Positions 25,751-34,252 of a DNA stretch of 54,212 bases are shown one piece after another; the first letter of the stretch is position 1; every line of letters begins with the position of its first letter. The notes under the pieces were generated by a model. It did not search any database, had not been told where the DNA came from, and saw only the letters and a program-made list of their open reading frames with translations. The translations under genes were made by a program, and so were the position numbers. This DNA comes from Bacteroidales bacterium (lineage in GTDB: Bacteria > Bacteroidota > Bacteroidia > Bacteroidales > UBA932): contig JAFRXC010000087.1 in NCBI GenBank assembly GCA_017437825.1, positions 1-54,212 on the forward strand. Reading direction: 5' to 3'.

Positions 25751-26206
25751 ATGGATCAAATACCTAAATGCACCTTGGTGCCTACCCGTCTTTGCGGGGA
25801 ATACGGCCCAAGGTGCTTTCTTTCTGAGGTAGCCACTCTGGACGCCGCCGAGAAAGTACATACAGCGGATCTTCCCGAATATGATTCCACCCTGGTCTAT
25901 GCCGGGGCGGAAGTTCCCGAATTATACAATGTGCTCAAGGCGCTCGGACGCTGCCCTGAGCATTACAAGACCGTTGCCTCAATAAAGTCCGGATGGCTGC
26001 ACCTAGCTGTGGCCAAGGGGGAAGAACTGCTTTTCGCCAACGTTTTCAGGGCTCCCGCGTTCTCCACTGCCCAGTATTTCATATTCAATGTGATGAAGTC
26101 ACTCCAGATGAACCTGGAGATGTCCTCGGTGTATTTCCTCTCACCTCTTACCAGGGAAGAGAAACTGTCGATGTACCGCTACCTTAAATCTGTGGAGCGC
26201 TTATGA
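25751..26206 (+). CDS. Short DUF3822-like protein
   Basis: A 151-residue protein with sequence traits of DUF3822 (ANVFRAPAFSTAQYFIFNVM, SSVYFLSPLTREEKLSMYRY), a Bacteroidota family usually encoded next to rsmD. Family members are often about 260 residues with an ASKHA-like fold, so this copy is shortened, mainly in the N-terminal half. The reading frame is clean and overlaps rsmD by 4 nt, so it is likely functional. Role unknown. Confidence 0.7.
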   Translation: MDQIPKCTLVPTRLCGEYGPRCFLSEVATLDAAEKVHTADLPEYDSTLVYAGAEVPELYNVLKALGRCPEHYKTVASIKSGWLHLAVAKGEELLFANVFRAPAFSTAQYFIFNVMKSLQMNLEMSSVYFLSPLTREEKLSMYRYLKSVERL

Positions 26207-26751
26207 GGATAATAGGCGGAAGGCTCAAGGGACGTACTATCAACCCTCCTGCAGGGTACAAGGCAAGGCCCACCACGGATTATGCCCGCGAGGGGCTTTT
26301 CAATATTCTCAATAACGAATATGAGTTCCAGGACCTGAAAGTGCTGGATCTGTTCGGAGGCACCGGAGCAGTGGCTTTCGAGTTTGCGTCGCGCGGCGCG
26401 TCAAGGGTCTATTGCGTGGAGATGCTGCGGGAAAATGCTACGTTCATAAAGACAGAAGCCAGGCGTCTGGGCCTGGACAACGTCACTATGGTAAGGGACA
26501 ACGTGTTCGACTTCCTGCCCTTGTGCCACGAGAAATTCGATATTGTGTTTGCCGATCCCCCCTATGCCCTGGACAATCTTCAGAGTCTTCCTGACAAGGT
26601 TTTGGGAGCCGGCATCCTGCATCCCGAGTGCTACTTCATCCTGGAGCACGGATCGGAGCATTCTTTCAGGGAGCATCCCTGTTTTGTTAAGGAACGCGTG
26701 TACGGGCGCGTACACTTCTCTTTTTTCGTCCCGGAGGCTAAAGTCCTTTAG
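26203..26751 (+). CDS. rsmD: 16S rRNA (guanine966-N2)-methyltransferase
   Basis: Methylates G966 of 16S rRNA using SAM. Visible motifs: MRIIGGRLKGRTI start, RPTTDYAREGLFNIL, SAM-binding VLDLFGGTGAVAFEFASRGA and catalytic FADPPY (about 119-124). The 182-residue length is typical. Third gene in its operon. Its stop and that of convergent mazG lie in one palindrome. Confidence 0.95.
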   Translation: MRIIGGRLKGRTINPPAGYKARPTTDYAREGLFNILNNEYEFQDLKVLDLFGGTGAVAFEFASRGASRVYCVEMLRENATFIKTEARRLGLDNVTMVRDNVFDFLPLCHEKFDIVFADPPYALDNLQSLPDKVLGAGILHPECYFILEHGSEHSFREHPCFVKERVYGRVHFSFFVPEAKVL

Positions 26752-26754
26752 CCT
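26735..26754. terminator. Palindrome with both convergent stop codons (rsmD/mazG)
   Basis: AGGCTAAAG (26735-26743) and CTTTAGCCT (26746-26754) are perfect complements around TC. The rsmD TAG (26749-26751) and the mazG TAG (reverse, 26738-26740) lie in opposite arms. Followed by TTCCTT on the plus strand. Confidence 0.6.
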
Positions 26755-27529
26755 TTCCTTCGTCCCATATCTCGTCCATCTGGGCAAGGGTCAGGTCAGT
26801 CAGCTTGATGCCTTTCTTAATGGTATTCTCTTCCAGATAGGTGAAGCGGCGTCTGAACTTGGAGCAGGTGTATCCCAGCGCCGTTTCAGGGTCTATGCCG
26901 TACAGGCGTGAGGCGTTGATAGTCGCGAAAAGAAGGTCTCCGAACTCTTCTTTCATATGCTCGGGATCGCCCTGGGCGCAGGCTTCCTCCACTTCGCCCA
27001 GCTCTTCGTGGACTTTGTCCCAGACGTCCTCGCGCTTTTCCCAGTCGAAGCCGCAGCCGCGGGCTTTCTCCTGCATCGAGAGTGCCTTGAGTATGGCGGG
27101 CATGGAGTCCGGGATTCCGGACATCACGGTCTTGTTCCCGTTCTTTTCCTTGGCCTTGACCAGTTCCCAAGTGTCTGCAATATCTTTTGCGGTGAGCTGC
27201 TTTCCGGCATCGGGACCGAATACGTGGGGATGCCTGAACACCATCTTGTCACATACTTTGTTTATGGCATCGGCAATGTCGAACGAGCCTTCTTCCTGGG
27301 CTATCCTGGAATAGAATACCATATGGTACAGCAAGTCGCCTATCTCGCCGGAGGTGGCGGCCTTGTCATCCTTGACTATTGCGTCGCTCAGTTCGTAAAC
27401 TTCCTCTTCTGTGAGGGGACGGATGGATTCCATTGTCTGGGCGGCGTTCCAGGGGCATTTTTCTCGCAACTGGTCCATTATGTCCAGCAGGCGCCCGAAG
27501 GCCTGGAGTTTTTCTTCTTTTGAATGCAT
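26738..27529 (-). CDS. mazG: Nucleoside triphosphate pyrophosphohydrolase MazG
   Basis: Hydrolyses NTPs and dNTPs to monophosphates and PPi, a house-cleaning and stress-related activity. Both MazG repeats are seen: the first with CPWNAAQTMESIRPLTEEEV and GEIGDLLYHMVFYSRIA, the second with EELGEVEEA and EEFGDLLFATINASRLYGID. The 263-residue length equals the E. coli enzyme. ATG at 27529 preferred over the TTG one codon upstream. Converges on rsmD. Confidence 0.94.
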   Translation of the reverse strand: MHSKEEKLQAFGRLLDIMDQLREKCPWNAAQTMESIRPLTEEEVYELSDAIVKDDKAATSGEIGDLLYHMVFYSRIAQEEGSFDIADAINKVCDKMVFRHPHVFGPDAGKQLTAKDIADTWELVKAKEKNGNKTVMSGIPDSMPAILKALSMQEKARGCGFDWEKREDVWDKVHEELGEVEEACAQGDPEHMKEEFGDLLFATINASRLYGIDPETALGYTCSKFRRRFTYLEENTIKKGIKLTDLTLAQMDEIWDEGKAKGL

Positions 27530-27540
27530 CAATTATTTCT

Positions 27541-27548
27541 TAAATTTG
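27541..27548 (+). promoter_or_regulatory. -7 box for the acyl-CoA transferase and tcdA
   Basis: TAAATTTG 25 nt before the ATG at 27574, with a TTTTG element (27518-27522) 18 bp upstream. Confidence 0.6.
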
Positions 27549-27573
27549 CGCATAAAGATAGAATAATAGTTCG

Positions 27574-28875
27574 ATGAATCCAATCCGTTTCGTGACTGCC
27601 GACGAGGCTGTCAGCCATATAAAGTCCAACAGTCACATCCATCTTAGCAGTGTAGCAAGCGTTCCCCACATCCTCATCCAGGCATTGTGCCGCCGTGCCG
27701 ATGCGGGAGACATAAAGGGCTTGAAGTTCCACCATTTCCATACAGAGGGCCCGGCTCCGTATTCCGAGCCAAAGTATGAAGGAATCTTCACGGAACAGGG
27801 TTTCTTCGTGGGGCCTAACGTGCGTGCAAATGTTAATACCGGCTACGCCGACTATCTTCCCGTCCACTTGGGAGAAAGCCAGGCTCTGTACCGCAGCGGA
27901 GTGATTAAGCTGGGCGCCGCCCTGGTGCAGGTCTCCCTGCCGGACGAGAACGGATACGTCTCTCTCGGAACCTCTGTAGACTGCTCCATTGCGGCCATAG
28001 AAAGTGCCGAGCTGCGCATTGCCGTAGTCAATCCCAACGTGCCCTTCGCCCACGGAGACCTCATCCACATAAGCAGTTTCGACTACCTGGTGGAGGATGA
28101 CTCCCCGCTTGTGACAAAGGATTTTGCAGTACCTACGCCTACGGAGGAAATCATAGGCCGCAACTGCGCCGCTCTTGTGGAGGATGGAGACTGCATCCAG
28201 ATGGGAATAGGCGCGTTGCCAAACGCCCTTGCAGCCCAGCTGTCAGGCCACAAGAACTTGGGCCTGCACACCGAGATGTTCGCCGACGGGCTTATGAGGC
28301 TCATCAAGGCCGGCGTCATAAACGGAGCCAACAAGGCTATAGACAAGGGCTGTGTCGTGGCTTCGTTCCTTCTTGGAAGCAAAGAATTATATTCTTTCAT
28401 AAACGATAATCCGGGCGTCCTGATGAAGGACATCCAGTATACCAACGACCCCTGGGTCATTTCCCGCAATCCGCATATGAAGGCCATCAACTCTGCTACG
28501 GAGGTTGACCTCACCGGGCAGATAAGCGCCGACTCCATTGGCACGCGCATCTTCTCCGGCACAGGAGGCCAGCTGGACTTCGTCCGCGGAGCCACTATGT
28601 CCAAGGGAGGAAAGTCCATAACGGCCTTCGCTTCCCGCACCCTCAAGGGCAAGAGCAAGATTGTGGCTGAACTGAATCCGGGCGCCGGCGTCGTAACACC
28701 ACGTGCGGACGCTCACTGGATTGTCACCGAGTACGGTGCCGTGGATCTTTACGGCCGTCCTTTGCAGGAGCGCGCTAAACTGCTTATCAGCATAGCCCAT
28801 CCTGACGACAGGGAGATGCTTGACAGGCAGGCTTTCGAACGCTTCGGCCCGCATTATCACAATTTCAGCATTTAA
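27574..28875 (+). CDS. Acetyl-CoA hydrolase/transferase family protein
   Basis: Family I-type CoA-transferase of 433 residues, related to 4-hydroxybutyrate and butyryl-CoA:acetate CoA-transferases. Landmarks: FVTADEAVSHIKSNSHIHLS, GNPVRANVN-like VGPNVRANVNTGYADY, CIQMGIGALPNALAAQL, LGLHTEMFADGLMRLI with the likely catalytic Glu, and ATEVDLTGQISADSIG. It moves CoA between short-chain acyl groups or hydrolyses acyl-CoA. The exact acid is not determinable. Second acyl-CoA-to-acid route in this window besides ackA/ptb. Confidence 0.87.
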   Translation: MNPIRFVTADEAVSHIKSNSHIHLSSVASVPHILIQALCRRADAGDIKGLKFHHFHTEGPAPYSEPKYEGIFTEQGFFVGPNVRANVNTGYADYLPVHLGESQALYRSGVIKLGAALVQVSLPDENGYVSLGTSVDCSIAAIESAELRIAVVNPNVPFAHGDLIHISSFDYLVEDDSPLVTKDFAVPTPTEEIIGRNCAALVEDGDCIQMGIGALPNALAAQLSGHKNLGLHTEMFADGLMRLIKAGVINGANKAIDKGCVVASFLLGSKELYSFINDNPGVLMKDIQYTNDPWVISRNPHMKAINSATEVDLTGQISADSIGTRIFSGTGGQLDFVRGATMSKGGKSITAFASRTLKGKSKIVAELNPGAGVVTPRADAHWIVTEYGAVDLYGRPLQERAKLLISIAHPDDREMLDRQAFERFGPHYHNFSI

Positions 28876-28878
28876 TTC

Positions 28879-29604
28879 ATGGCATGGACTGAGCGTACCG
28901 AGTTGCTGCTCGGGCCGGATGGCCTGGGCAGGCTGCGCGCCGCGGCGGTTGCCGTGGTGGGCTGCGGGGGAGTGGGCGCCGCCGCGGCGGAAATGCTTGC
29001 CCGCGCCTCTGTAGGCCACATTGCCCTCATAGACTCGGACTGCGTGTCTGAATCCAACATCAACCGCCAGCTCCCTGCTCTGCATTCTACGGTGGGGCTT
29101 TCAAAGACGCAGGTTCTGGGCAACAGGCTCAAGGACATTAATCCGGACCTGGATCTGGTCACAGTGGAAGATTATATGACCGAAGAAAACGTCTCCACAA
29201 TACTGGGGGCTCTTTTTCCCGGCATAGACCTCTTTGTGGTAGATGCCATCGACACGCTCTCTCCAAAGATAGCTCTCATACAGCATTGCCTCTCTGCCGG
29301 CATTCCTATGGTGTCCTCGATGGGTGCCGGGGCCAAGCTGGACGCCACTGCGGTGCGCGTGGCCGACATCTCCAAGACCTACGAGTGCCCTTTGGCGCAT
29401 ATGCTGCGCAAACGTCTCGGCAGGCTGGGTATCAGGACCGGCTTCCCTGCAGTATTCTCTACCGAGGTGCCCAGAAAAGAGTCCATCATCATAGAAGAGA
29501 CCCGTAACAAGAAATCCCAGGTGGGCACCATCTCCTATCTTCCCACCGTCTTTGGGTGCGTCTGCGCCCAGACTGCCATCAGGCATATAGTCGGAATAGG
29601 ATGA
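28879..29604 (+). CDS. tcdA: tRNA threonylcarbamoyladenosine dehydratase (ThiF/E1-like)
   Basis: E1-like ATP-dependent enzyme that cyclises t6A37 to ct6A in tRNAs. Contains the nucleotide-binding VAVVGCGGVGAAAAEMLARA, LIDSDCVSESNINRQLPALH, GLSKTQVLGNRLKDINPDL and VDAIDTLSPKIALIQHC. The 241-residue length is usual for TcdA. Starts 3 nt after the CoA-transferase. Other E1 proteins (MoeB, ThiF) differ in C-terminal motifs and neighbours. Confidence 0.9.
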   Translation: MAWTERTELLLGPDGLGRLRAAAVAVVGCGGVGAAAAEMLARASVGHIALIDSDCVSESNINRQLPALHSTVGLSKTQVLGNRLKDINPDLDLVTVEDYMTEENVSTILGALFPGIDLFVVDAIDTLSPKIALIQHCLSAGIPMVSSMGAGAKLDATAVRVADISKTYECPLAHMLRKRLGRLGIRTGFPAVFSTEVPRKESIIIEETRNKKSQVGTISYLPTVFGCVCAQTAIRHIVGIG

Positions 29605-29611
29605 TTTTTAT

Positions 29612-29619
29612 TATCTTTG
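29612..29619 (+). promoter_or_regulatory. -7 box for prfA
   Basis: TATCTTTG 18 nt before the ATG of prfA. Confidence 0.5.
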
Positions 29620-29637
29620 CAGGACTAAAGAAGACAT

Positions 29638-30726
29638 ATGGCAGAGAATACATTATTAGACAAGGTTCTTAGCCTGCAGGACAAGTTCAACAATCTCCAG
29701 GCGCAGCTCTCAGATCCGGAAGTGATTTCGGATATGAAAAAGTTCGTGCAATTGAACAAGGATTACAAGGAACTGGAGCCCATCATCCGCGCAGGCCACC
29801 AATATAAGAAGATGCTTGACGACCTGGCATCCGCAAAGGACATCCTCCTCAACGAGAAGGACGACGAACTTCGTGAGATGGCCAAGGAAGAGATAGGCGA
29901 AATAGAGCCCAAGATTCCTGAGATGGAGCAGAACATCAAGCTTATGCTCATCCCCGCCGACCCTGACGATGCAAAGAACGCAATGGTGGAAATCCGTGGC
30001 GGCACCGGAGGAGACGAGGCTGCCATCTTCGCCGGAGACCTTTTCAGGATGTATGCCAAATTTGCCGAGAAGAGGGGCTGGAAACTGGAGGTTACTGACC
30101 AGGCTCCCGGTACTTCCGGAGGCTATAAGCAGATAGTTTTCAAGCTTAGCGGAAACGACGGCGTCTACGGCGTAATGAAATATGAAAGCGGCGTACACCG
30201 TGTCCAGAGGGTGCCCCAGACAGAGACTCAGGGCAGAATCCAGACTTCCGCGGCTTCAGTCGCAGTATTCCCCGAGGCCGGTGAGTTTGACATAGACCTC
30301 AGTTGGGACGATATCCGCCTTGACCTTTTCTGCGCTTCAGGCCCGGGAGGTCAGGGAGTCAACACCACCTATTCTGCAGTCCGCCTAACCCATATACCTT
30401 CAGGACTTGTAGTCCAGTGTCAGGAAGAGCGTTCACAGCTCAAGAACAAGGACCGCGCTTTTGAAGAACTTCGAACCAGGCTCTACAATTTGGAGCACCA
30501 GAAGTATCTGGACGGAATTGCGGCAAAGCGCAAGACAATGGTTTCCACCGGCGACCGTTCTGCCAAGATCCGTACTTACAATTACCCTCAGGGCCGTGTT
30601 ACCGACCATAGAATCAACTGGAGCATGTACAACCTTCCGGTTTTTATGGACGGAGACATCCAGGAATGCATAGAGCAACTTCAGGTTGCCGAGAATGCAG
30701 AAAGGCTCAAGGAAGCAGGAGATTAA
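29638..30726 (+). CDS. prfA: Peptide chain release factor 1
   Basis: Recognises UAA and UAG and triggers peptide release. It contains the catalytic GPGGQGVN (about 237-244), the codon-recognition PxT tripeptide as PQT in RVQRVPQTETQGR (about 193-195) and EIRGGTGGDEAAIFAGDLFR. The 362-residue length is typical. PxT, not the SPF of RF2, fixes the assignment as RF1. Own promoter; converges on fabF. Confidence 0.96.
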   Translation: MAENTLLDKVLSLQDKFNNLQAQLSDPEVISDMKKFVQLNKDYKELEPIIRAGHQYKKMLDDLASAKDILLNEKDDELREMAKEEIGEIEPKIPEMEQNIKLMLIPADPDDAKNAMVEIRGGTGGDEAAIFAGDLFRMYAKFAEKRGWKLEVTDQAPGTSGGYKQIVFKLSGNDGVYGVMKYESGVHRVQRVPQTETQGRIQTSAASVAVFPEAGEFDIDLSWDDIRLDLFCASGPGGQGVNTTYSAVRLTHIPSGLVVQCQEERSQLKNKDRAFEELRTRLYNLEHQKYLDGIAAKRKTMVSTGDRSAKIRTYNYPQGRVTDHRINWSMYNLPVFMDGDIQECIEQLQVAENAERLKEAGD

Positions 30727-30748
30727 TCCTTCTATTTGATATTTCAAT

Positions 30749-32005
30749 TTAGATTTTCCTGAAGGCGAGGCAGCCGTCATGGCCGCCGAATCCGAAGGAA
30801 TCGCTGAGGCCGAGAGTGATCTCGGCTTTCTTAGCCTTGTTGGGGGTGTAGTCCAGGTCGCACTCGGGATCAGGGTTGTCCAGGTTGATGGTAGGAGGAA
30901 TGATACCGTTCTTGATTGCCAGGACGGTGGCAATGGCCTCTACCGCACCGGTAGCTCCGAACATATGACCGTGCATCGACTTTGTGGAGGAGATGTGGCA
31001 CTTGTATGCGAAATCTCCCATTGCCAGTTTGTATGCCCTGGTCTCGGAAACGTCGTTGAGACGGGTTCCGGTGCCGTGGGCATTGATGTATACGCAGTCC
31101 TTTGAGGGATCGAACTTGGCCTCTGCAAGGGCGTCGGAGATGCATCTCGCCTGGGTGGTTCCGTCCGGACGCGGTGCCGTGGCGTGGTATGCGTCGCAAG
31201 TGCTGCCGTATCCTACGATTTCGGCATAGATCTTTGCTCCGCGGGCCTTGGCGTGCTCGTATTCTTCCAGAATGATGGCGGCGGCGCCGTCTGCCATTAC
31301 GAAACCTGCGCGGTCAGCGTTGAAAGGCAGGGAAGCGTGCTTGGGGTTGGGCTCCTTGGTGATGGCCTTGCAGCTGTTGAAGGCTGCCAGTCCGATGGGG
31401 ATGGTGCAATGGTCGGATCCTCCTGCTATGATGGCGTCAGAGTATCCTTCCTTGATGTTCCTGTAGGCCTCTCCGATGGAGTGGGTGGAGGATGCGCAGG
31501 CGGTAAGGATGTCGATGCAAGACCCCCTGGCGTTGAACTTGATGGCAATCTGGCCTCCTGCGATGTTGGAGATCATAGTAGGGATGAAGTTGGGGGATAC
31601 CCAGCGTCCTGAAGGGTCTTCGAACATCTTCTGGGTTTCACGGTAGATTGTCTCGAAACCGCCGATTCCAGAACTTACGTAAACGCCAAGTTTGAACGGA
31701 TCTATGTTCTGGCCTTCGCCTTCCTGGGCGTTGAGGCCGGAGTCCTGCATTGCCTGCCACGCGGCGGCCATTGCATAGATGGTGAACTTGTCCTGCTTGC
31801 GGCAGAACGGTTTGTCCATTCCGTAATCTTCAGGGTTGAAATCTCTTATCTTGCCTCCTATCTTGACTTCAAGTTCGTCAGTAGGGAATTCTGTGATATT
31901 GTCTATTCCGCAGACTCCGTCTATGAGATTCTGCCAAAATGTCTTTACGTCATTTCCGACGGGGGTGATGGCACCCAGGCCGGTAACTACTACTCTTTTG
32001 CTCAT
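30749..32005 (-). CDS. fabF: 3-oxoacyl-ACP synthase II
   Basis: Condensing enzyme of fatty acid elongation (KAS II). The Cys-His-His triad is visible: Cys in ILTACASSTHSIGEAYR, His in INAHGTGTRLND and His in KSMHGHMFGATGAVEA. Opening MSKRVVVTGLGAITPVGNDV is standard. Product 418 residues, start at 32005 chosen by homology and the upstream -7 box; the longer frame from 32032 is rejected. No acpP neighbour; it stands alone between prfA and a LytTR gene. Confidence 0.95.
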   Translation of the reverse strand: MSKRVVVTGLGAITPVGNDVKTFWQNLIDGVCGIDNITEFPTDELEVKIGGKIRDFNPEDYGMDKPFCRKQDKFTIYAMAAAWQAMQDSGLNAQEGEGQNIDPFKLGVYVSSGIGGFETIYRETQKMFEDPSGRWVSPNFIPTMISNIAGGQIAIKFNARGSCIDILTACASSTHSIGEAYRNIKEGYSDAIIAGGSDHCTIPIGLAAFNSCKAITKEPNPKHASLPFNADRAGFVMADGAAAIILEEYEHAKARGAKIYAEIVGYGSTCDAYHATAPRPDGTTQARCISDALAEAKFDPSKDCVYINAHGTGTRLNDVSETRAYKLAMGDFAYKCHISSTKSMHGHMFGATGAVEAIATVLAIKNGIIPPTINLDNPDPECDLDYTPNKAKKAEITLGLSDSFGFGGHDGCLAFRKI

Positions 32006-32029
32006 AAGGGTATAAATGTATATAGACCA

Positions 32030-32037
32030 CAAAGTTA
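32030..32037 (-). promoter_or_regulatory. -7 box for fabF
   Basis: TAACTTTG on the reverse strand, 24 nt before the fabF ATG. Confidence 0.55.
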
Positions 32038-32048
32038 GTAAAAATTAA

Positions 32049-32056
32049 TATATTTG
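32049..32056 (+). promoter_or_regulatory. -7 box abutting the LytTR start
   Basis: TATATTTG ends only 3 nt before the ATG at 32060, so transcription should begin at or near the start codon. Confidence 0.5.
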
Positions 32057-32059
32057 CAT

Positions 32060-32863
32060 ATGTTTTCCCTGAGCGGCAAGGTCCCGGGCTATCTCCTGGG
32101 CAAGTATCAGATGACTGCTATAGTGGTGTTCACTCTGTTGTTCGCCACCGTGTTCATCCTGCTGGCCGCTCCTTATCCCGGGAATACTTTCTTTATTCTG
32201 GCAACACTGATCCTGGCATTAAGCCGCTTCATTCTTTACAGGGTAAGCCGCAGGTCAGCTCCTACTTACTTGAAATATATTGTCTGGTGTGTACTGGAGG
32301 CCGTTTCCATAAGTCTGCTCTACATTTTTCTCAAGAGTCCTGAAAAATGCTTCCAGATGCTTGGGGACACCTTTGTCAAGGCTGTGTTCGCCCTGGCTCC
32401 GCCTCATTTGATTGCGGGGCTGTATTTCTCTCTTCAGGAGAAGGACAACGTGATAAGGCTGATGAACTACGGCAACGTTGTCTCTGACGAGACGTTCACG
32501 CCCCAGAGCGGTCAGAAGATAACTCTGTTCGACAACAGCGGAGTGATGAAGCTTTCCATAACTGCCGCCAACCTATATTACATCGAATCTGACGACAACT
32601 ACATCAAGGTCTGGTACCGCGACAATGACGGTATGCTCAAGCAGTATATGCTTAGGTGCAAGCTCAAGACGGTGGAGGAAAGTTTCGCGGACAGCGACCT
32701 TGTGCGATGTCACCGCAAGTACATCGTGAATATGTCTCACGTGGAGATGCTGTACCGTGTCAAGGATTCTTATGAACTCCGCCTGGACATAGACGGCATG
32801 GACCCCATCCCCGTCACCAAGACATACGAGCCTGGCGTCCTCGCGCGTTTCAATTCCCGCTAG
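32060..32863 (+). CDS. Membrane-anchored LytTR transcriptional regulator
   Basis: A 267-residue protein with about four membrane helices in the first 130 residues (MTAIVVFTLLFATVFILLAA, FFILATLILALSRFILYRV, LEAVSISLLYIFLK) and a C-terminal LytTR DNA-binding domain (NLYYIESDDNYIKVWYRDND, DLVRCHRKYIVNMSHVEML). No response-receiver domain and no adjacent histidine kinase, so it may sense through the membrane part. ATG at 32060 preserves the conserved KVPGYLLGKYQ segment; an alternative start at 32111 would remove it but give a conventional leader. Target genes unknown. Confidence 0.85.
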   Translation: MFSLSGKVPGYLLGKYQMTAIVVFTLLFATVFILLAAPYPGNTFFILATLILALSRFILYRVSRRSAPTYLKYIVWCVLEAVSISLLYIFLKSPEKCFQMLGDTFVKAVFALAPPHLIAGLYFSLQEKDNVIRLMNYGNVVSDETFTPQSGQKITLFDNSGVMKLSITAANLYYIESDDNYIKVWYRDNDGMLKQYMLRCKLKTVEESFADSDLVRCHRKYIVNMSHVEMLYRVKDSYELRLDIDGMDPIPVTKTYEPGVLARFNSR

Positions 32864-32869
32864 GCTGTA

Positions 32870-33301
32870 TTACTTGCGGTTTTTCTTGCGGGAGCGGAGG
32901 CGGCCGTAGCTCTCTACCAGGAACTGGTCAGCCAGTATGCCTCGCAGGGCCAGGAAATCCAGGATGGCGGCCACCAGAGGCAGGATGGCCGTGAACTTGA
33001 AGACGATGCCCTCCGGTGCAGTGAAGTACCTTACGGCCAGCCAGATCTGGAAGCCCAGGAGAAGCAGGCCGGCAATCACCGTGACCCTCATCTGCAAACC
33101 CCTGTGCTTGAAGAGGATAAGAGCAAGCAGATTAGCCAGCGCTATGGAAATCATAAGGCACAGGAAATAGATGTTGTCAGTGAAGTTGATGGTTTCCTGA
33201 GCGCCGCCGTCACCAATGGCGACGGCAAGGGGACTGAAGAACAGAGCTGCTACAATGCCGCATGCCAGGGCCAGATATAATGTTTGAATCCTTTGCCACA
33301 T
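32870..33301 (-). CDS. DUF4293 family membrane protein
   Basis: A 143-residue Bacteroidota membrane protein with four hydrophobic segments. It opens with MWQRIQTLYLALACGIVAAL, the family start, and ends in the basic tail SYGRLRSRKKNRK. Start at 33301 is chosen because it gives the family N-terminus; the frame extends to 33343. Function unknown. Converges with the LytTR gene. Confidence 0.82.
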   Translation of the reverse strand: MWQRIQTLYLALACGIVAALFFSPLAVAIGDGGAQETINFTDNIYFLCLMISIALANLLALILFKHRGLQMRVTVIAGLLLLGFQIWLAVRYFTAPEGIVFKFTAILPLVAAILDFLALRGILADQFLVESYGRLRSRKKNRK

Positions 33302-33350
33302 AACTGTCAGTTTAAGTCCTGCAATAATAGGAAAAATCGGCATAATATGC

Positions 33351-33358
33351 TAATTTTG
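33351..33358 (+). promoter_or_regulatory. -7 box for the nucleoside phosphorylase
   Basis: TAATTTTG 24 nt before the ATG at 33383. Confidence 0.55.
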
Positions 33359-33382
33359 CTCTGACCGCAATTTTAACACTAT

Positions 33383-34252
33383 ATGAGAATTCCCGAATCA
33401 GAATTGATTATCCACTCGGACGGATCGGCCTTCCATCTCCATATGAAGCCTGAACAGCTGGCCGACGACGTAATACTTGTAGGAGACCCTGCAAGGGTTG
33501 ATATAATCGGCAAATACCTTCAGAACATAGAATGCCGCAACGCCTCCCGCGAATTCGTCTCCATCACCGGAACCTACAATTCCAAGAGGGTGACGGCCCT
33601 TTCCACAGGAATAGGCACAGACAACCTGGACATAGTGATGACAGAGCTGGACGCCCTTGCCAACGTCGATTTCAAGACCCGCGAAATCAAGCCTGAGCAC
33701 CGCACCCTGAACATTCTGCGCATAGGCACCTGCGGATCCATCCAGGCTGACGTCCCCCTGGGTGCCAACGTCTTCTCAGTCTATTCCATTGGCTGCGACG
33801 GCCTCATCAACTGGTACGCAGACAGGGACAAGATAAGCGATGTGAAGATGGAAAAGGCCTTCTGCAAGCACGTGCACTGGGACAAGCACCTTCCTGACCC
33901 TTATTTTGTAAAGGCCTCTGACTATATGATACAGAAGTTCGCAGACTGCACCGTCCCGGGACTTACCATCTCTGCCAGCGGCTTCTACGGCCCCCAGGGC
34001 AGGGTAGTCCGCATCCCATTGGCAATGCCCAATATGCTCGAAGACTTCGAGTCATTCCGCTACGGAGACTACCGGATAGTCAACTTCGAGATGGAAGGCT
34101 CAGCTCTTGCTGGCCTTGCCAAGCACCTTGGCCACAACGGAGGAACTGTATGCTGCGCCATAGCTAACCGCTATCTCAAGAGCAGCAATACAGACTATCA
34201 GCCCTATGTGGAGGGCCTTATAAAACTGTCTCTGGAAAAGCTTCTGGGATAA
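33383..34252 (+). CDS. Nucleoside phosphorylase (uridine phosphorylase-like)
   Basis: Cleaves nucleosides with phosphate to a free base and ribose 1-phosphate. PNP/UDP family features: VILVGDPARVDIIGKYLQ, TALSTGIGTDNLDIVMTELD (phosphate site), ILRIGTCGSIQADVPLG and FEMEGSALAGLAKHLGH (ribose-binding Met-Glu). 289 residues. The family includes uridine and purine nucleoside phosphorylases; the uridine branch is the best guess. Monocistronic and ends just before the convergent esterase gene. Confidence 0.88.
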   Translation: MRIPESELIIHSDGSAFHLHMKPEQLADDVILVGDPARVDIIGKYLQNIECRNASREFVSITGTYNSKRVTALSTGIGTDNLDIVMTELDALANVDFKTREIKPEHRTLNILRIGTCGSIQADVPLGANVFSVYSIGCDGLINWYADRDKISDVKMEKAFCKHVHWDKHLPDPYFVKASDYMIQKFADCTVPGLTISASGFYGPQGRVVRIPLAMPNMLEDFESFRYGDYRIVNFEMEGSALAGLAKHLGHNGGTVCCAIANRYLKSSNTDYQPYVEGLIKLSLEKLLG

